Below the pieces are notes generated by a model that ran no database searches, was not told where the DNA came from, and saw only the letters and a list, made by a program, of their open reading frames with translations. Below are positions 17,250 to 26,388 of a DNA stretch of 64,000 nt, piece after piece (within the stretch, counting starts at the first letter, position 1; each line of letters starts with the position of its first letter). Source of the DNA: Petrimonas sulfuriphila. Its GTDB lineage: Bacteria; Bacteroidota; Bacteroidia; Bacteroidales; Dysgonomonadaceae. The position numbers and the translations under genes were made by a program. The stretch lies in contig CP073276.1 of NCBI GenBank assembly GCA_038561985.1, positions 3,348,001-3,412,000 of the forward strand, given 5' to 3'.

Positions 17250-17999
17250 ATGAAAAACTTATTCATTCCTGGAGCCCTGTTAATTTTTGGAATTGTTGCG
17301 GGATGTCAAAACAAAAAAACCGACGATGGATTTATATCCATTTTCGATGGGAAATCATTGAACGGATGGAAAGGCGACTCCACTTACTGGCGTGTAGAGA
17401 ACGGTATTCTCACCGGTGAGATAACTCCTGAAACCATTTTAGAGAGAAATACCTTTATTGTCTGGCAGAACGGAGCCCCCGAAGACTTTGAATTGAAACT
17501 GGAATACCGGATAAGCGAAGACGGAAACAGCGGCATCAACTACAGGAGTGAGGAGATTCCCGATCTTCCCCATGCACTTAGGGGATACCAGTTCGATATC
17601 GACGGCAAAAACAACTATACCGGACAGAACTACGAAGAACGGCGAAGAACAACACTCGCCTATCAAGGACAAACGGTAGTGTTACATCCTTTACCTGACT
17701 CCTTATCCAGTCTTCCAGTTTCGGACCTGGTCAAAAACAATGCCTGGACAAAAGCAGAAATAATTGAGTTGGCCGATGTTGCCGAATTAAAAAGCCACAT
17801 CAAAAATAACGATTGGAACTCCTGTCACCTTATTGTAAACGGCAATAACATGAAGCACTTTCTGAACGGTGTTTTGATGAGCGAGGTGACGGATAATGAT
17901 TTGCTTAACGGAAAGAAACAAGGATTAATTGGCGTTCAGGTTCATGTGGGTCCTCCCATGAAGGTGGAGTTCAGAAACATCCGACTAAAAACCCTGTAA
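17250..17999 (+). CDS. DUF1080 lipoprotein (3-keto-disaccharide hydrolase-like)
   Basis: 249 residues. A lipobox (FGIVAGC) follows the short signal, so the protein is probably membrane-anchored. The rest is one DUF1080 domain of concanavalin-like fold: FISIFDGKSLNGWKGDSTYWRVENGILTGE is its standard opening, then FELKLEYRISEDGNSGINYRS and YQFDIDGKNNYTGQ. The family includes enzymes acting on 3-keto-glycosides and many proteins with no known activity. A -7 box TATTTTTG lies at 17223-17230. The beta-mannosidase follows by 6-18 bp, so both may act on the same glycan. Confidence 0.88.
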   Translation: MKNLFIPGALLIFGIVAGCQNKKTDDGFISIFDGKSLNGWKGDSTYWRVENGILTGEITPETILERNTFIVWQNGAPEDFELKLEYRISEDGNSGINYRSEEIPDLPHALRGYQFDIDGKNNYTGQNYEERRRTTLAYQGQTVVLHPLPDSLSSLPVSDLVKNNAWTKAEIIELADVAELKSHIKNNDWNSCHLIVNGNNMKHFLNGVLMSEVTDNDLLNGKKQGLIGVQVHVGPPMKVEFRNIRLKTL

Positions 18000-18017
18000 A
18001 AAAGATTGACAGAAGAA

Positions 18018-20579
18018 ATGAAAAAACTATCCCTTTGGCTGTTGATATTTTTGCCGGTTTTTGGATACGCCCAAAAAAACGGAGAAACATTATTGTTGAA
18101 CGACGGGTGGACATTTTCGCAAACCAATAAAGACACCTGGCACGAAGCTCAAGTTCCGGGTTCGGTGCAGCACGACCTCATCCGGCACAAAGTGTTGCCC
18201 GATCCGTTTTACGGAACCAATGAAAAGCTGATTCAATGGGTAGAAGACGAAAACTGGGATTTCAAAAAAACGTTTAACGTTTCGGCCAAGCAACTCAAGC
18301 ATGACGACGCGGTTATCTTCTTCGAGGGATTAGACACGCAAGCCGATGTTTTCCTGAACGGCGCTCGGATTCTACGTTCCGAAAATATGTTTGTTGGCTA
18401 CAAAATATCGGTAAAAAACATACTTAAAGAGGGTGAAAACAGTTTATACATCCGGTTTTATTCACCCGTACAATCGCTGATGCCTGCACGGCTGACCGCA
18501 GGGTACGATTATCCGGCCGGAAACGACCACCGTGATGAGAAGCTGAGCATCTACAACCGGAAAGCACCGTACCATTTCGGTTGGGACTGGGGAATCCGAA
18601 TAGCACAGATGGGGATCTGGAAGCCTGTATCGCTTACGTTTTACGACAAGGCTCGCATTGACGATTTCTATGTAAAACAGAAAAGCATATCGAAAGAAAA
18701 AGCGGAAATTGAAAACATCATCGAAGTATTTTCACTTAATGAAAAACCGGTTGAAGCTACGATTTCAGTAAAGTACAACATGTGGGTAATGAGCTACCGC
18801 CGTCAAATCAACAAGAAAACAACCCTAAATCCTGGCAAAAACAGCATCTCCATTCCAGTAGAAATCAACCAGCCCTATCTATGGATGCCCACAGGTTGGG
18901 GTACTCCCTACCTTTATGACTTTATTGCATCGATAAATATAGATAATCAAGAGATTGCACAAGAAATCGTAACAACAGGTTTACGTACGATTCGACTGGT
19001 ACAAGAGCCCGACAAGCATGGCAAATCGTTCTACTTTGAAGTAAACGGCATCCCGCTCTTTGCCAAGGGCGCCAACTACATCCCGGGCGAGATTTTCACT
19101 ACTCAACAAAACGAAGATTATTACACAAAACTTTTTGATAACATTGAAGCGGCAAATATGAACTTTGTCCGCGTGTGGGGCGGCGGAATCTACGAGAACG
19201 AAGAATTTTATCGCCAGGCCGATAAAAGAGGCATCCTGGTTTGGCAGGATTTCATTTTCGGCTGTGTGCCCTACCCGTCTGACGATCGTTTTCTGGCCAA
19301 CGTGAAAGATGAAGTTATATACAACCTCAAACGTCTGCGCAATCATGCTTCCCTCGCGTTCTGGTGCGGGAACAATGAGGTGGAAGAAGGGCTTCAACAC
19401 TGGGGTTGGGACAAACAATACCCGGCGGATATTTACAACGTCTGGCTCGAAGGTTACGACAAGACGTTCCGTGAACTCATTCCTGGCCTGGTAAATGAGT
19501 TCGACGGAACACGCAGCTATATCCACGGTTCGCCATACGATTCCAACTGGGGAAATCCCGAAACATTCGCATCGAGCGATGTGCACGACTGGGGGCTCTG
19601 GTACGGACACCTGCCGTTCGAAGGAATGGCCGGCCGACTTCCGCGCTTTGCCAGTGAATTCGGCTTCCAGTCGTTCCCCGAGATGAAAACCATCCGCTCT
19701 TTCTCACCTGAAAATGAATGGAACCTGGAAAGTGAAGTAATGAAAGTTCATCAAAAAGCATCCACCGGAAACTCACTCATCAAAAAATACATGGACATGT
19801 ATTACCACGAACCCCGAAATTTCGAAGATTTCGTTTATATCGGACTGATAATGCAGGGCAACGGCATGGAAGAATCCGTTGAAGCGATGCGTCGTGGCCG
19901 CCCCTATTGCATGGGTGCACTCTATTGGCAGATAAACGATGACTGGCCGGTGGTTTCCTGGTCGAGCATCGATTATTACGGCAACTGGAAAGCACAACAC
20001 TACCGCATGCGAGACGTGCTGGCTCCGTTGGCATTGGGTGTAGAATTCAAGGATAATCAACTGAATTATTACACCCTGTCGGACTTCCTCACCGATAGGA
20101 ATGACCTACAGTTAACCGTGCAGGTAGTGGATTTCAACAAAGGCGTAGTGAAACAGTTCAAGGAAAAAGTGAACGCAAAAGCCAACTCCAGCAACGTGGT
20201 AAGAACTTTCAACGTAGAAGAATTACTATCTGAAGCCGATAAGTCAAACAGGATGATCCGAGCGTGGTTAACCGACAGCAAGGGGAAAAAACTTTCCGTC
20301 AAAGATCATTTCTTCTACTGGCCCAACAAACTAAACCTGCCGCAAACCACCGTACAAACTTCGGTAAAATATGCCGACGGCAAATATACCGTTACGCTCA
20401 TAAGCAAAAAGTTGGCGAAGGACGTTTTCATCGAGATTCCTGTAATGGGCGCGAAGTTTACCGATAACTTCATTGATCTGCTTCCGGGAGAAAAAAAGGT
20501 AATAGAAATAACCTCTCCCGAACTGAAAGCATCAGCAAAAACACCGGTTACCGTAAGGCATATTAGGGAGACGTACTGA
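18018..20579 (+). CDS. Glycoside hydrolase family 2 beta-mannosidase
   Basis: 853 residues from ATG 18018, chosen over an upstream in-frame TTG (18006) because a signal peptide (LWLLIFLPVFGYAQ) begins there. Domain order: jelly-roll sugar-binding domain (GWTFSQTNKDTWHEAQVPGS), immunoglobulin-like domain, TIM barrel (about 340-640) and a C-terminal beta domain. The acid/base Glu is in WCGNNEVEEG and the nucleophile in ASEFGFQSFPE, both intact. The strong match to mannosidase rather than galactosidase motifs is from KGANYIPGE and RVWGGGIYE. It would cut beta-mannosides in the periplasm. It sits between the DUF1080 and serine dehydratase genes. Confidence 0.93.
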   Translation: MKKLSLWLLIFLPVFGYAQKNGETLLLNDGWTFSQTNKDTWHEAQVPGSVQHDLIRHKVLPDPFYGTNEKLIQWVEDENWDFKKTFNVSAKQLKHDDAVIFFEGLDTQADVFLNGARILRSENMFVGYKISVKNILKEGENSLYIRFYSPVQSLMPARLTAGYDYPAGNDHRDEKLSIYNRKAPYHFGWDWGIRIAQMGIWKPVSLTFYDKARIDDFYVKQKSISKEKAEIENIIEVFSLNEKPVEATISVKYNMWVMSYRRQINKKTTLNPGKNSISIPVEINQPYLWMPTGWGTPYLYDFIASINIDNQEIAQEIVTTGLRTIRLVQEPDKHGKSFYFEVNGIPLFAKGANYIPGEIFTTQQNEDYYTKLFDNIEAANMNFVRVWGGGIYENEEFYRQADKRGILVWQDFIFGCVPYPSDDRFLANVKDEVIYNLKRLRNHASLAFWCGNNEVEEGLQHWGWDKQYPADIYNVWLEGYDKTFRELIPGLVNEFDGTRSYIHGSPYDSNWGNPETFASSDVHDWGLWYGHLPFEGMAGRLPRFASEFGFQSFPEMKTIRSFSPENEWNLESEVMKVHQKASTGNSLIKKYMDMYYHEPRNFEDFVYIGLIMQGNGMEESVEAMRRGRPYCMGALYWQINDDWPVVSWSSIDYYGNWKAQHYRMRDVLAPLALGVEFKDNQLNYYTLSDFLTDRNDLQLTVQVVDFNKGVVKQFKEKVNAKANSSNVVRTFNVEELLSEADKSNRMIRAWLTDSKGKKLSVKDHFFYWPNKLNLPQTTVQTSVKYADGKYTVTLISKKLAKDVFIEIPVMGAKFTDNFIDLLPGEKKVIEITSPELKASAKTPVTVRHIRETY

Positions 20580-20598
20580 AGAAAGTTTAAAAGTAAAC

Positions 20599-21822
20599 AT
20601 GAAATCATTAAAAGAACTGTATAGAATTGGGAACGGCCCGTCCAGCAGCCACACCATGGGACCTAAAAAGGCTGCAGAGCTATTCCTGGAAAGGGCTCCT
20701 GGAGCTGCGAAATACGTGGTAACGCTGTACGGAAGCCTGGCAGCTACCGGAAAAGGGCATTTAACCGACACTGCCATCCTGAACGTATTGGAACCGCATG
20801 CCCCAACCACCATCGAGTGGCTACCCAGGACATTCCTGCCGTTTCACCCCAATGCGATGAGGTACGATGCGTTCGACGCAACAGGCAATAATTTCGATTC
20901 GTGGACAGTCTACAGCGTAGGTGGTGGAGCATTAAGCGATGGCACCACTATTGTGGGGCTATCTGAAGCGGCACAAAAAGATATCTATCCGATGACAACC
21001 ATTGCCGATATACAGGCATGGTGCGAACAAAACGGCAGAACTTACTGGGAATACGTTGAAATACATGAGGATAACGATCTTTGGGAGCATCTACGGGACG
21101 TGTGGCAGGTGATGAAAGTAGCCGTAAAAAATGGGTTGGATAACGAGGGGGTGTTGCCGGGTCCGTTAAACCTGCAACGCAAAGCCGCATCCTATTTCAT
21201 CAAAGCCAAAGGCTATAAGGCATCGCTTCAGTCGCGCGGGTTGGTGTTTGCCTATGCGCTGGCGGTCTCGGAAGAAAACGCCTCCGGGGGAAAGATTGTC
21301 ACTGCGCCTACGTGTGGTTCGTGCGGAGTACTTCCAGCTATCCTGCACTACCTGGAAGAAAGCCGCGATTTCAGCGAAACCCGCATCTTGCGTGCGTTGG
21401 CTACAGCCGGTTTGTTCGGCAACGTGGTCAAGCAAAACGCATCGATATCGGGGGCTGAAGTGGGTTGTCAGGGCGAAGTGGGTGTAGCCTGCTCCATGGC
21501 GGCAGCAGCAGCTAGCCAGTTGTTCGGGGGTAGTCCGGCTCAGATTGAATATGCGGCCGAAATGGGATTGGAGCATCACCTGGGAATGACATGTGATCCG
21601 GTTTGCGGCCTAGTACAAGTACCTTGCATCGAGCGAAATGCTTATGCCGCTGCGCGCGCATTGGATGCCAACCTCTACTCATCGTTTACCGACGGTATCC
21701 ATCTGGTATCGTTCGACCGTGTGGTTGAAGTAATGAAACAAACCGGCCATGATTTACCCTCGCTCTACAAAGAAACCGGAGAGGGCGGGCTCGCAAGGGA
21801 TTACAAAAGGATGAAAAACTAA
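20599..21822 (+). CDS. sdaA: L-serine ammonia-lyase, iron-sulphur type, single chain
   Basis: 407 residues. It deaminates L-serine to pyruvate and ammonia using a [4Fe-4S] cluster. Visible: the N-terminal GNGPSSSHTMGPKKAAELF motif of the beta domain and the alpha-domain motifs ASGGKIVTAPTCGSCGVLPA, QNASISGAEVGCQGEVGVACSMAAAA, and GMTCDPVCGLVQVPCIERNA with the cluster cysteines. Start is 19 bp after the mannosidase stop, so it may be co-transcribed even though its function is unrelated. It converges on the DUF1080-PHP gene with 15 bp between stops. Confidence 0.95.
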   Translation: MKSLKELYRIGNGPSSSHTMGPKKAAELFLERAPGAAKYVVTLYGSLAATGKGHLTDTAILNVLEPHAPTTIEWLPRTFLPFHPNAMRYDAFDATGNNFDSWTVYSVGGGALSDGTTIVGLSEAAQKDIYPMTTIADIQAWCEQNGRTYWEYVEIHEDNDLWEHLRDVWQVMKVAVKNGLDNEGVLPGPLNLQRKAASYFIKAKGYKASLQSRGLVFAYALAVSEENASGGKIVTAPTCGSCGVLPAILHYLEESRDFSETRILRALATAGLFGNVVKQNASISGAEVGCQGEVGVACSMAAAAASQLFGGSPAQIEYAAEMGLEHHLGMTCDPVCGLVQVPCIERNAYAAARALDANLYSSFTDGIHLVSFDRVVEVMKQTGHDLPSLYKETGEGGLARDYKRMKN

Positions 21823-21837
21823 TTACCCACAGCTTTT

Positions 21838-23223
21838 TTACTCTGTCATAACGGGTTTATACATATCCTGTGCAGTAATGCCACATTCCTTCATCATCTG
21901 TATGCAATATTCCATTTTACCGAAATCGGAATTGGAGTTGTTGGTACCGAATGTGAATTTCAGTCCGGCAGCTTTGGCTTTCTGAATAAAAGACTTGTTC
22001 GGTATCTTATACCGATGATTGATTTCCAATACTTTATGAGTTCTCACCATAGCCTCAATCACTTTGTTTTGACGTTCATCCGTCCAAAAAAGGTCGTAAC
22101 GGTCGTTCATCGCATCGGGAAGAAAATTGGGGTTTACATACACATCCATCGGTTCGTCCATAACCTTCACAATGTTCTCAACAATCAGATCCATGTATTT
22201 CTGTTCATCGTCTATGAATACTTCATCCGGCATCCACAAGCGGGTTCTGTTGCCTTTTCGATCTGTAAACGTCATGGCATCCGTAAAAACATAATCGAAC
22301 AGGTCACGCACTTCTTTAGAAAAAGTGGCCGGCCATTCACGCCCTTCTCCCTGCATGGCCTGAACAAACGGCTGGCCTTTCATTCCATTGAAATACTCCA
22401 GTACCTGCGCATCATTTTGAATGGGAAATCCTATACCGCAGTTGGGTGCCAATGCATAATTGATGCCATACTTGCGTGATTGGGACCTAGCCAGCTCCAA
22501 CGTCAGGTCTTCTTTCAGGTGCACGTGATAATCGAGTACCGGGAAATTCGCCTGATGCAGTTTTATGATCTCGTCCGATGATTCGTCGATAGCTTGGACA
22601 AGCTGGCTGTCAATCACCGTTTTTTCGATTTTCAACGGTGTAACTTCAATGAATTTCACTTCAACGATACCTTCAGTACTTTGTAGACAAAAAGTTCCTC
22701 CTGAAAGGATTTGCGACCTGTTTTCCGGTGTACGGTACGGTTGTGAAGGTTCAATATACTCTACTAGTAATTCATCGTTAACAGCCACCTCTATCTTTTT
22801 ACCTTCTACCCGGATACGAAGGTTAAACCATTCGTTGTTTTTCACAATAGATTTTGTCAGGTTCCTGACTGACAATAAACTTCCCGTTTTTGTCCACCAT
22901 TGTTGATGATCCAGATCGTTATTGAGCGCAACAGCGTAACCGCCGTTACCGTTTTCATCGGTATGAAAACGGACCTCTCCCTTCCCGTTATCCATCGTTT
23001 TTGCCGTAAGAAGCAGTTCAAAATCGGTGAACATTCCGTTTTTCAAGGTCATTTTACCGACACCATCCATTCGGACTACGGAATCCGAAACCGTCACCGG
23101 CCCTTCAGTCAGCCAGTTCGTCACATCTTTTCCGTCAAAAAGGATTTTTTTCTTGTTCTGCTCGGTACAGCCCGGCAATATGAGAGAAACAACACACAAG
23201 AACGATAGAATTTTTTTTGCCAT
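21838..23223 (-). CDS. Lipoprotein with DUF1080 and a PHP/amidohydrolase-like domain
   Basis: 461 residues. A lipobox (SLILPGC) follows a short signal. Residues about 25-200 form a DUF1080-type domain (ILFDGKDVTNWL, FELLLTAKTMDNGKGEVRFH, LRIRVEGKKIEVAVNDE). Residues about 225-461 resemble the PHP/amidohydrolase class: an HxH motif in LDYHVHLKEDL, a metal-like VLEINHRYKIPNKSFIQKAK block and FTFGTNNSNSDFG. In active PHP proteins the last block is usually GSDAH; here the Asp and His are Asn and Ser, so metal binding may be altered. The start is 14 bp after the porin stop, as last gene of the run. The joint role is unknown; a carbohydrate substrate is a guess from DUF1080. Confidence 0.8.
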   Translation of the reverse strand: MAKKILSFLCVVSLILPGCTEQNKKKILFDGKDVTNWLTEGPVTVSDSVVRMDGVGKMTLKNGMFTDFELLLTAKTMDNGKGEVRFHTDENGNGGYAVALNNDLDHQQWWTKTGSLLSVRNLTKSIVKNNEWFNLRIRVEGKKIEVAVNDELLVEYIEPSQPYRTPENRSQILSGGTFCLQSTEGIVEVKFIEVTPLKIEKTVIDSQLVQAIDESSDEIIKLHQANFPVLDYHVHLKEDLTLELARSQSRKYGINYALAPNCGIGFPIQNDAQVLEYFNGMKGQPFVQAMQGEGREWPATFSKEVRDLFDYVFTDAMTFTDRKGNRTRLWMPDEVFIDDEQKYMDLIVENIVKVMDEPMDVYVNPNFLPDAMNDRYDLFWTDERQNKVIEAMVRTHKVLEINHRYKIPNKSFIQKAKAAGLKFTFGTNNSNSDFGKMEYCIQMMKECGITAQDMYKPVMTE

Positions 23224-23236
23224 AGTTTTAAATTTT

Positions 23237-24244
23237 TCAGAAGGTCAATAATAATTCAACTGTAAACTTGTCCGAATCCATTTCTTCGTAGAGATTCAAA
23301 ATATCAAGCTCTTGATTTATAAAATACCATTCGTAATCGAACCGCAATATCGATGAAAAATATTTTTTAGTAAGCCCAAAACCAAGCCCGACTGTCAACC
23401 TATCCACATCAAAACCCTTTTCGTTCATATGCTTGTCAATGGCATCCCATCGAACGGCAGGCACAATATTCTTGAAAAAATAGGTCTCCTTAAGGGGAAC
23501 CGCATAAGCGCCCTGCAGGTAGTAAGAAAACATCTGATCTTCGTCAACCTCTTTGTTATCACGTTTCATAAATTCCGTTTCTACTTTCCAGTTCGCGCCC
23601 TCATAACGCAGATCTGCTCCGTAAAAAAAGTAATGGACTGTAGGTGTATTCAAGTAATCGTAAAACTTGAACGTCGACCGAAGCCCTTTCATACTACCGA
23701 GTTCGAGACGCCCGCCGTACGACAATTTTTCACGCCAGACCGGATCGTTGATCGTGTTCCCATTATATGCACCAAACTCAATGGAAGCCGGAACCGCATC
23801 AATCTTAAAATTATAATCGGCCAGAAAACCGATATCGCGTGTGCTTATAAAATATTTTCCTATAAAAGCACGGTTGGCAAACATCAGGTTGGCTGGCGAA
23901 ACAACGTAAGAATTAAAAATTGGAATACTAGTCTGCCCCAGAGAAAGAGACAGTCCCCTGACGGGTTCAAAAGAACCGTACAAATCCAGCACCTTAAAGT
24001 TACCGTTATCGCTGAGCTCTATCTGTCCACGGTAGGAAAAGAAAGGGGTCAGGTAACCGCGTACGCCCATCCTGGAATTTCTGACGGAGAACCTGGAACT
24101 TCCGGTTTCTGAGGCATACTCAAATTTATTTTTCATCGTTCCATCAACCTTAAAAGTAGGATAACGAACGGAATCTGTTTCCTGTGCCGGTGTCAGCAGG
24201 GAAAACATCATAAAAATAGCAACGAATAGTTTTTTCAACGACAT
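23237..24244 (-). CDS. Porin O/P-family outer-membrane beta barrel
   Basis: 335 residues from ATG 24244 (a longer form from 24265 is possible). A signal peptide (LFVAIFMMFSLLTPAQE) is followed by many short amphipathic beta strands, with a C-terminal segment ending in an aromatic residue (FTVELLLTF), which is the sorting signature of barrel proteins. Strand motifs such as LTPFFSYRGQIELSDNG, SLSLGQTSIPIF and RDIGFLADYN agree with the phosphate-selective porin O/P family; the solute is not told by the sequence. Preceded by ogt and followed closely by the DUF1080-PHP gene. Confidence 0.85.
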   Translation of the reverse strand: MSLKKLFVAIFMMFSLLTPAQETDSVRYPTFKVDGTMKNKFEYASETGSSRFSVRNSRMGVRGYLTPFFSYRGQIELSDNGNFKVLDLYGSFEPVRGLSLSLGQTSIPIFNSYVVSPANLMFANRAFIGKYFISTRDIGFLADYNFKIDAVPASIEFGAYNGNTINDPVWREKLSYGGRLELGSMKGLRSTFKFYDYLNTPTVHYFFYGADLRYEGANWKVETEFMKRDNKEVDEDQMFSYYLQGAYAVPLKETYFFKNIVPAVRWDAIDKHMNEKGFDVDRLTVGLGFGLTKKYFSSILRFDYEWYFINQELDILNLYEEMDSDKFTVELLLTF

Positions 24245-24269
24245 GGATTGTTTGACGTTTAACATTTAC

Positions 24270-24818
24270 TTAATTTTCGATCTCCGCTGTTTGTGCTTCC
24301 CTTTCAATCATTTTCTTTTTGATCTCCAGTCCCCAGAAGTAGCCACCCAATCCGCCGTCGGAGCGGATAACACGGTGACAGGGAATAATGTAGGAAACGG
24401 GATTATCCCCGATAGCGGATCCGACTGCGCGTACCGCTTTCGGATTGTTTACAGCCTTTGCGATGGCTTTATAGGAAGATAATTTTCCAACGGGGATTTG
24501 CAGCAACGCTTTCCAGACACTTAACTGAAAAGCGGTTCCAGCAATATGTAACGGAAGCTCCGAAACTCTTTCGTTTTTAATAAAGCTCAACGCGAGTTTA
24601 TGCAAAGCGGCTTTTTGTTTCTGAAGAGCTGTGCCGGAGTATCTCTTTTTCAAATCATTCAGCATCGGTTCCTTTTCTCCGAAACCCACATAACAAATAC
24701 CTTTCGAAGTGGAAGCAATAACGGCCAGTCCGTAGCCGGTTTCATAAAAGAAATAGCTGATAACCGTATCTTTCACCTCTTTTTTGTTCAGAGGAACAAT
24801 GGAAACAATCTTGTTCAT
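24270..24818 (-). CDS. ogt: Methylated-DNA--protein-cysteine methyltransferase (Ogt type)
   Basis: 182 residues from ATG 24818. It removes methyl or alkyl groups from O6-guanine in DNA by transfer to its own Cys. The active-site motif SYIIPCHRVIRSDGGLGGYFWG is intact around residue 145, and the winged helix FQLSVWKALLQIPVGKLSSYKAIAKAV precedes it. The start codon is 1 nt after the stop of apbE, so it is likely translated by coupling. The preceding domain (residues 1-85) is the ribonuclease-like N-terminal domain of the family. There is no Ada-type regulator domain. Confidence 0.94.
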   Translation of the reverse strand: MNKIVSIVPLNKKEVKDTVISYFFYETGYGLAVIASTSKGICYVGFGEKEPMLNDLKKRYSGTALQKQKAALHKLALSFIKNERVSELPLHIAGTAFQLSVWKALLQIPVGKLSSYKAIAKAVNNPKAVRAVGSAIGDNPVSYIIPCHRVIRSDGGLGGYFWGLEIKKKMIEREAQTAEIEN

Positions 24819-24819
24819 A

Positions 24820-25836
24820 TCAGTTGGCAAAAAACTGTTCAAACCCTTCGGAATAAGCTATGTCCAGCGTGCTGTCGGGTTTCACGTAAATAAAATAATA
24901 ATGCAGTCCCGGTATTTTCCGGGCAATCTCCTTCGACTTTTCCAAGCCCGAAGCCATAAATGCCGTAGCATAGGCATCGGCAGTCATACAATCTTCAGCA
25001 ATAACGGTTGCGCCTAAAATATCCTGTTCCGAAGGATACCCGGTTTGCGGGTCGATGGTATGGGCATACTTTTTTCCGTCTTTCACGTAGAAATTCCGGT
25101 AATTCCCCGATGTCGCCAGCGACTTATCGCACAGCGATAAGATGGTTTGCAATTCATGCTGCATACCCGTACTGTCATCGATAGGCTTATCTACTCCGAT
25201 GCGCCAGCATACACCTTTATCGTTCACGCCTTTGGTCACGATCTCACCGCCAATCTCTATCATGTAATTTTCAATCCCATAGCTATCGAACAAACGGGCA
25301 ACCAAATCACAGGCATAACCTTTGGATATGGCGGAAGTGTTTAACTGTAGCCGCGGATCGGATTTTACGACATTTCCTTCACTGTCGATCCGGATCTTAT
25401 CGTATCCCACAAATTCTTTCAGGCTGTCGATAATTTCGGGCGTGATGCTGTCCATATTCCTGAAACCGAATCCCCAGGCATCAATAAGCGGCGAGGCCGT
25501 AATATCAAATTTTCCGTCCGTCATCCGTGAAACTTCCGTGGCTTTGTTGAATACTTCCATAAAAAGTGAATCGGGCTTCACGGGTATATTGCTGTTTATT
25601 TTGGTGATGACCGTATTTTCCCGGAAAGGATTCAAAGATTGCTCAAACCTGTCCAGTTCAGCCAGAATCTCATCTTCCAATGATCTCTTGTAAGCGTATT
25701 TGATGTGGTAAGAGGTATGGAAAATTTCACCGCTGTTTTGAAAATAGGAGTAGTTTTGTTTTTTAGGATTACACGAAGATACAATAATGGTAAAAATAAG
25801 TACGGATACCGTTAGAAAAGATATTTTTGTCTTCAT
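24820..25836 (-). CDS. apbE: FAD:protein FMN transferase (ApbE), lipoprotein
   Basis: 338 residues from ATG 25836. It attaches FMN to Thr/Ser of target proteins such as NqrB/NqrC and RnfG/RnfD. The lipobox VSSC follows a signal sequence. Typical blocks are FDITASPLIDAWGFG, LQLNTSAISKGYACDLVARLF, ENYMIEIGGEIVTKG, and YAHTIDPQTGYPSEQDILGATVIAEDCMTADAYATAFMASGLE with the metal and FAD site. An upstream in-frame ATG (25872) overlaps the nitroreductase stop and lacks a signal, so it is rejected. No flavinylated partner with a DGATAAT-type motif was seen in the window. Confidence 0.93.
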   Translation of the reverse strand: MKTKISFLTVSVLIFTIIVSSCNPKKQNYSYFQNSGEIFHTSYHIKYAYKRSLEDEILAELDRFEQSLNPFRENTVITKINSNIPVKPDSLFMEVFNKATEVSRMTDGKFDITASPLIDAWGFGFRNMDSITPEIIDSLKEFVGYDKIRIDSEGNVVKSDPRLQLNTSAISKGYACDLVARLFDSYGIENYMIEIGGEIVTKGVNDKGVCWRIGVDKPIDDSTGMQHELQTILSLCDKSLATSGNYRNFYVKDGKKYAHTIDPQTGYPSEQDILGATVIAEDCMTADAYATAFMASGLEKSKEIARKIPGLHYYFIYVKPDSTLDIAYSEGFEQFFAN

Positions 25837-25862
25837 CTGTGTTTTAATTAATTGAAATATCA

Positions 25863-26378
25863 TTAGATCCACTTCGTTATTTCTTCCGGCGATTTCCGTT
25901 TCTTGTTTCTGGGATCCGGATCAACGTTTTCCGGATAACCAACGGGTAATAGAACGATGGGTTCCACATTTTCACTGAGTTGTAATCCCTCCTTTACGGT
26001 TTGCGGATTGAAGTTGCAAACCCAACAAGTTCCAAGTCCAAGTTCAGTGATTTTTAACACCATGTGTTCCACAGCAATTGCTATATCGATATCGAGGTGG
26101 TCCTTGCCGTCACACGGGCGTTTCCACGATTGTTGATGGTCTCCGCAGGCAAGGATGTATAGCGGGGCACTATTGAACCACTCTCGCGGATAACTTTGCC
26201 GCATTATTTTTTTGGCTTCTTCCGACCGGCATATGTAGAATTTCCACGGTTGAAAATTAACGGCTGAAGGAGCCAAACGAGCACTTTCGATTATCTCACC
26301 AATAACTTCTTTATCAATAGATTGATCCTTGAATTTTCTTACCGATCTGCGTAACTGGATTATCTCGTCAAGTTTCAT
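25863..26378 (-). CDS. Nitroreductase-family FMN-dependent oxidoreductase
   Basis: 171 residues, in the range of small nitroreductases. Seen: N-terminal IIQLRRSVRKFKDQSIDKEVIGEIIESARLAPSAVNFQPWKFYI block that binds FMN phosphate, and C-terminal LGTCWVCNF and ENVEPIVLLPVGYPEN. Substrate is unknown; proteins of this family reduce nitro compounds, quinones or flavin. The 10-bp spacing from the GT2 gene and the 26 bp to apbE suggest a joint transcript. Confidence 0.9.
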   Translation of the reverse strand: MKLDEIIQLRRSVRKFKDQSIDKEVIGEIIESARLAPSAVNFQPWKFYICRSEEAKKIMRQSYPREWFNSAPLYILACGDHQQSWKRPCDGKDHLDIDIAIAVEHMVLKITELGLGTCWVCNFNPQTVKEGLQLSENVEPIVLLPVGYPENVDPDPRNKKRKSPEEITKWI

Positions 26379-26388
26379 CTGTTATCCC

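Noticed and set aside
18981-19610. 209-codon frame on the minus strand in the beta-mannosidase gene
   Set aside because: Antisense to the catalytic barrel with all active-site residues; no recognisable motif.
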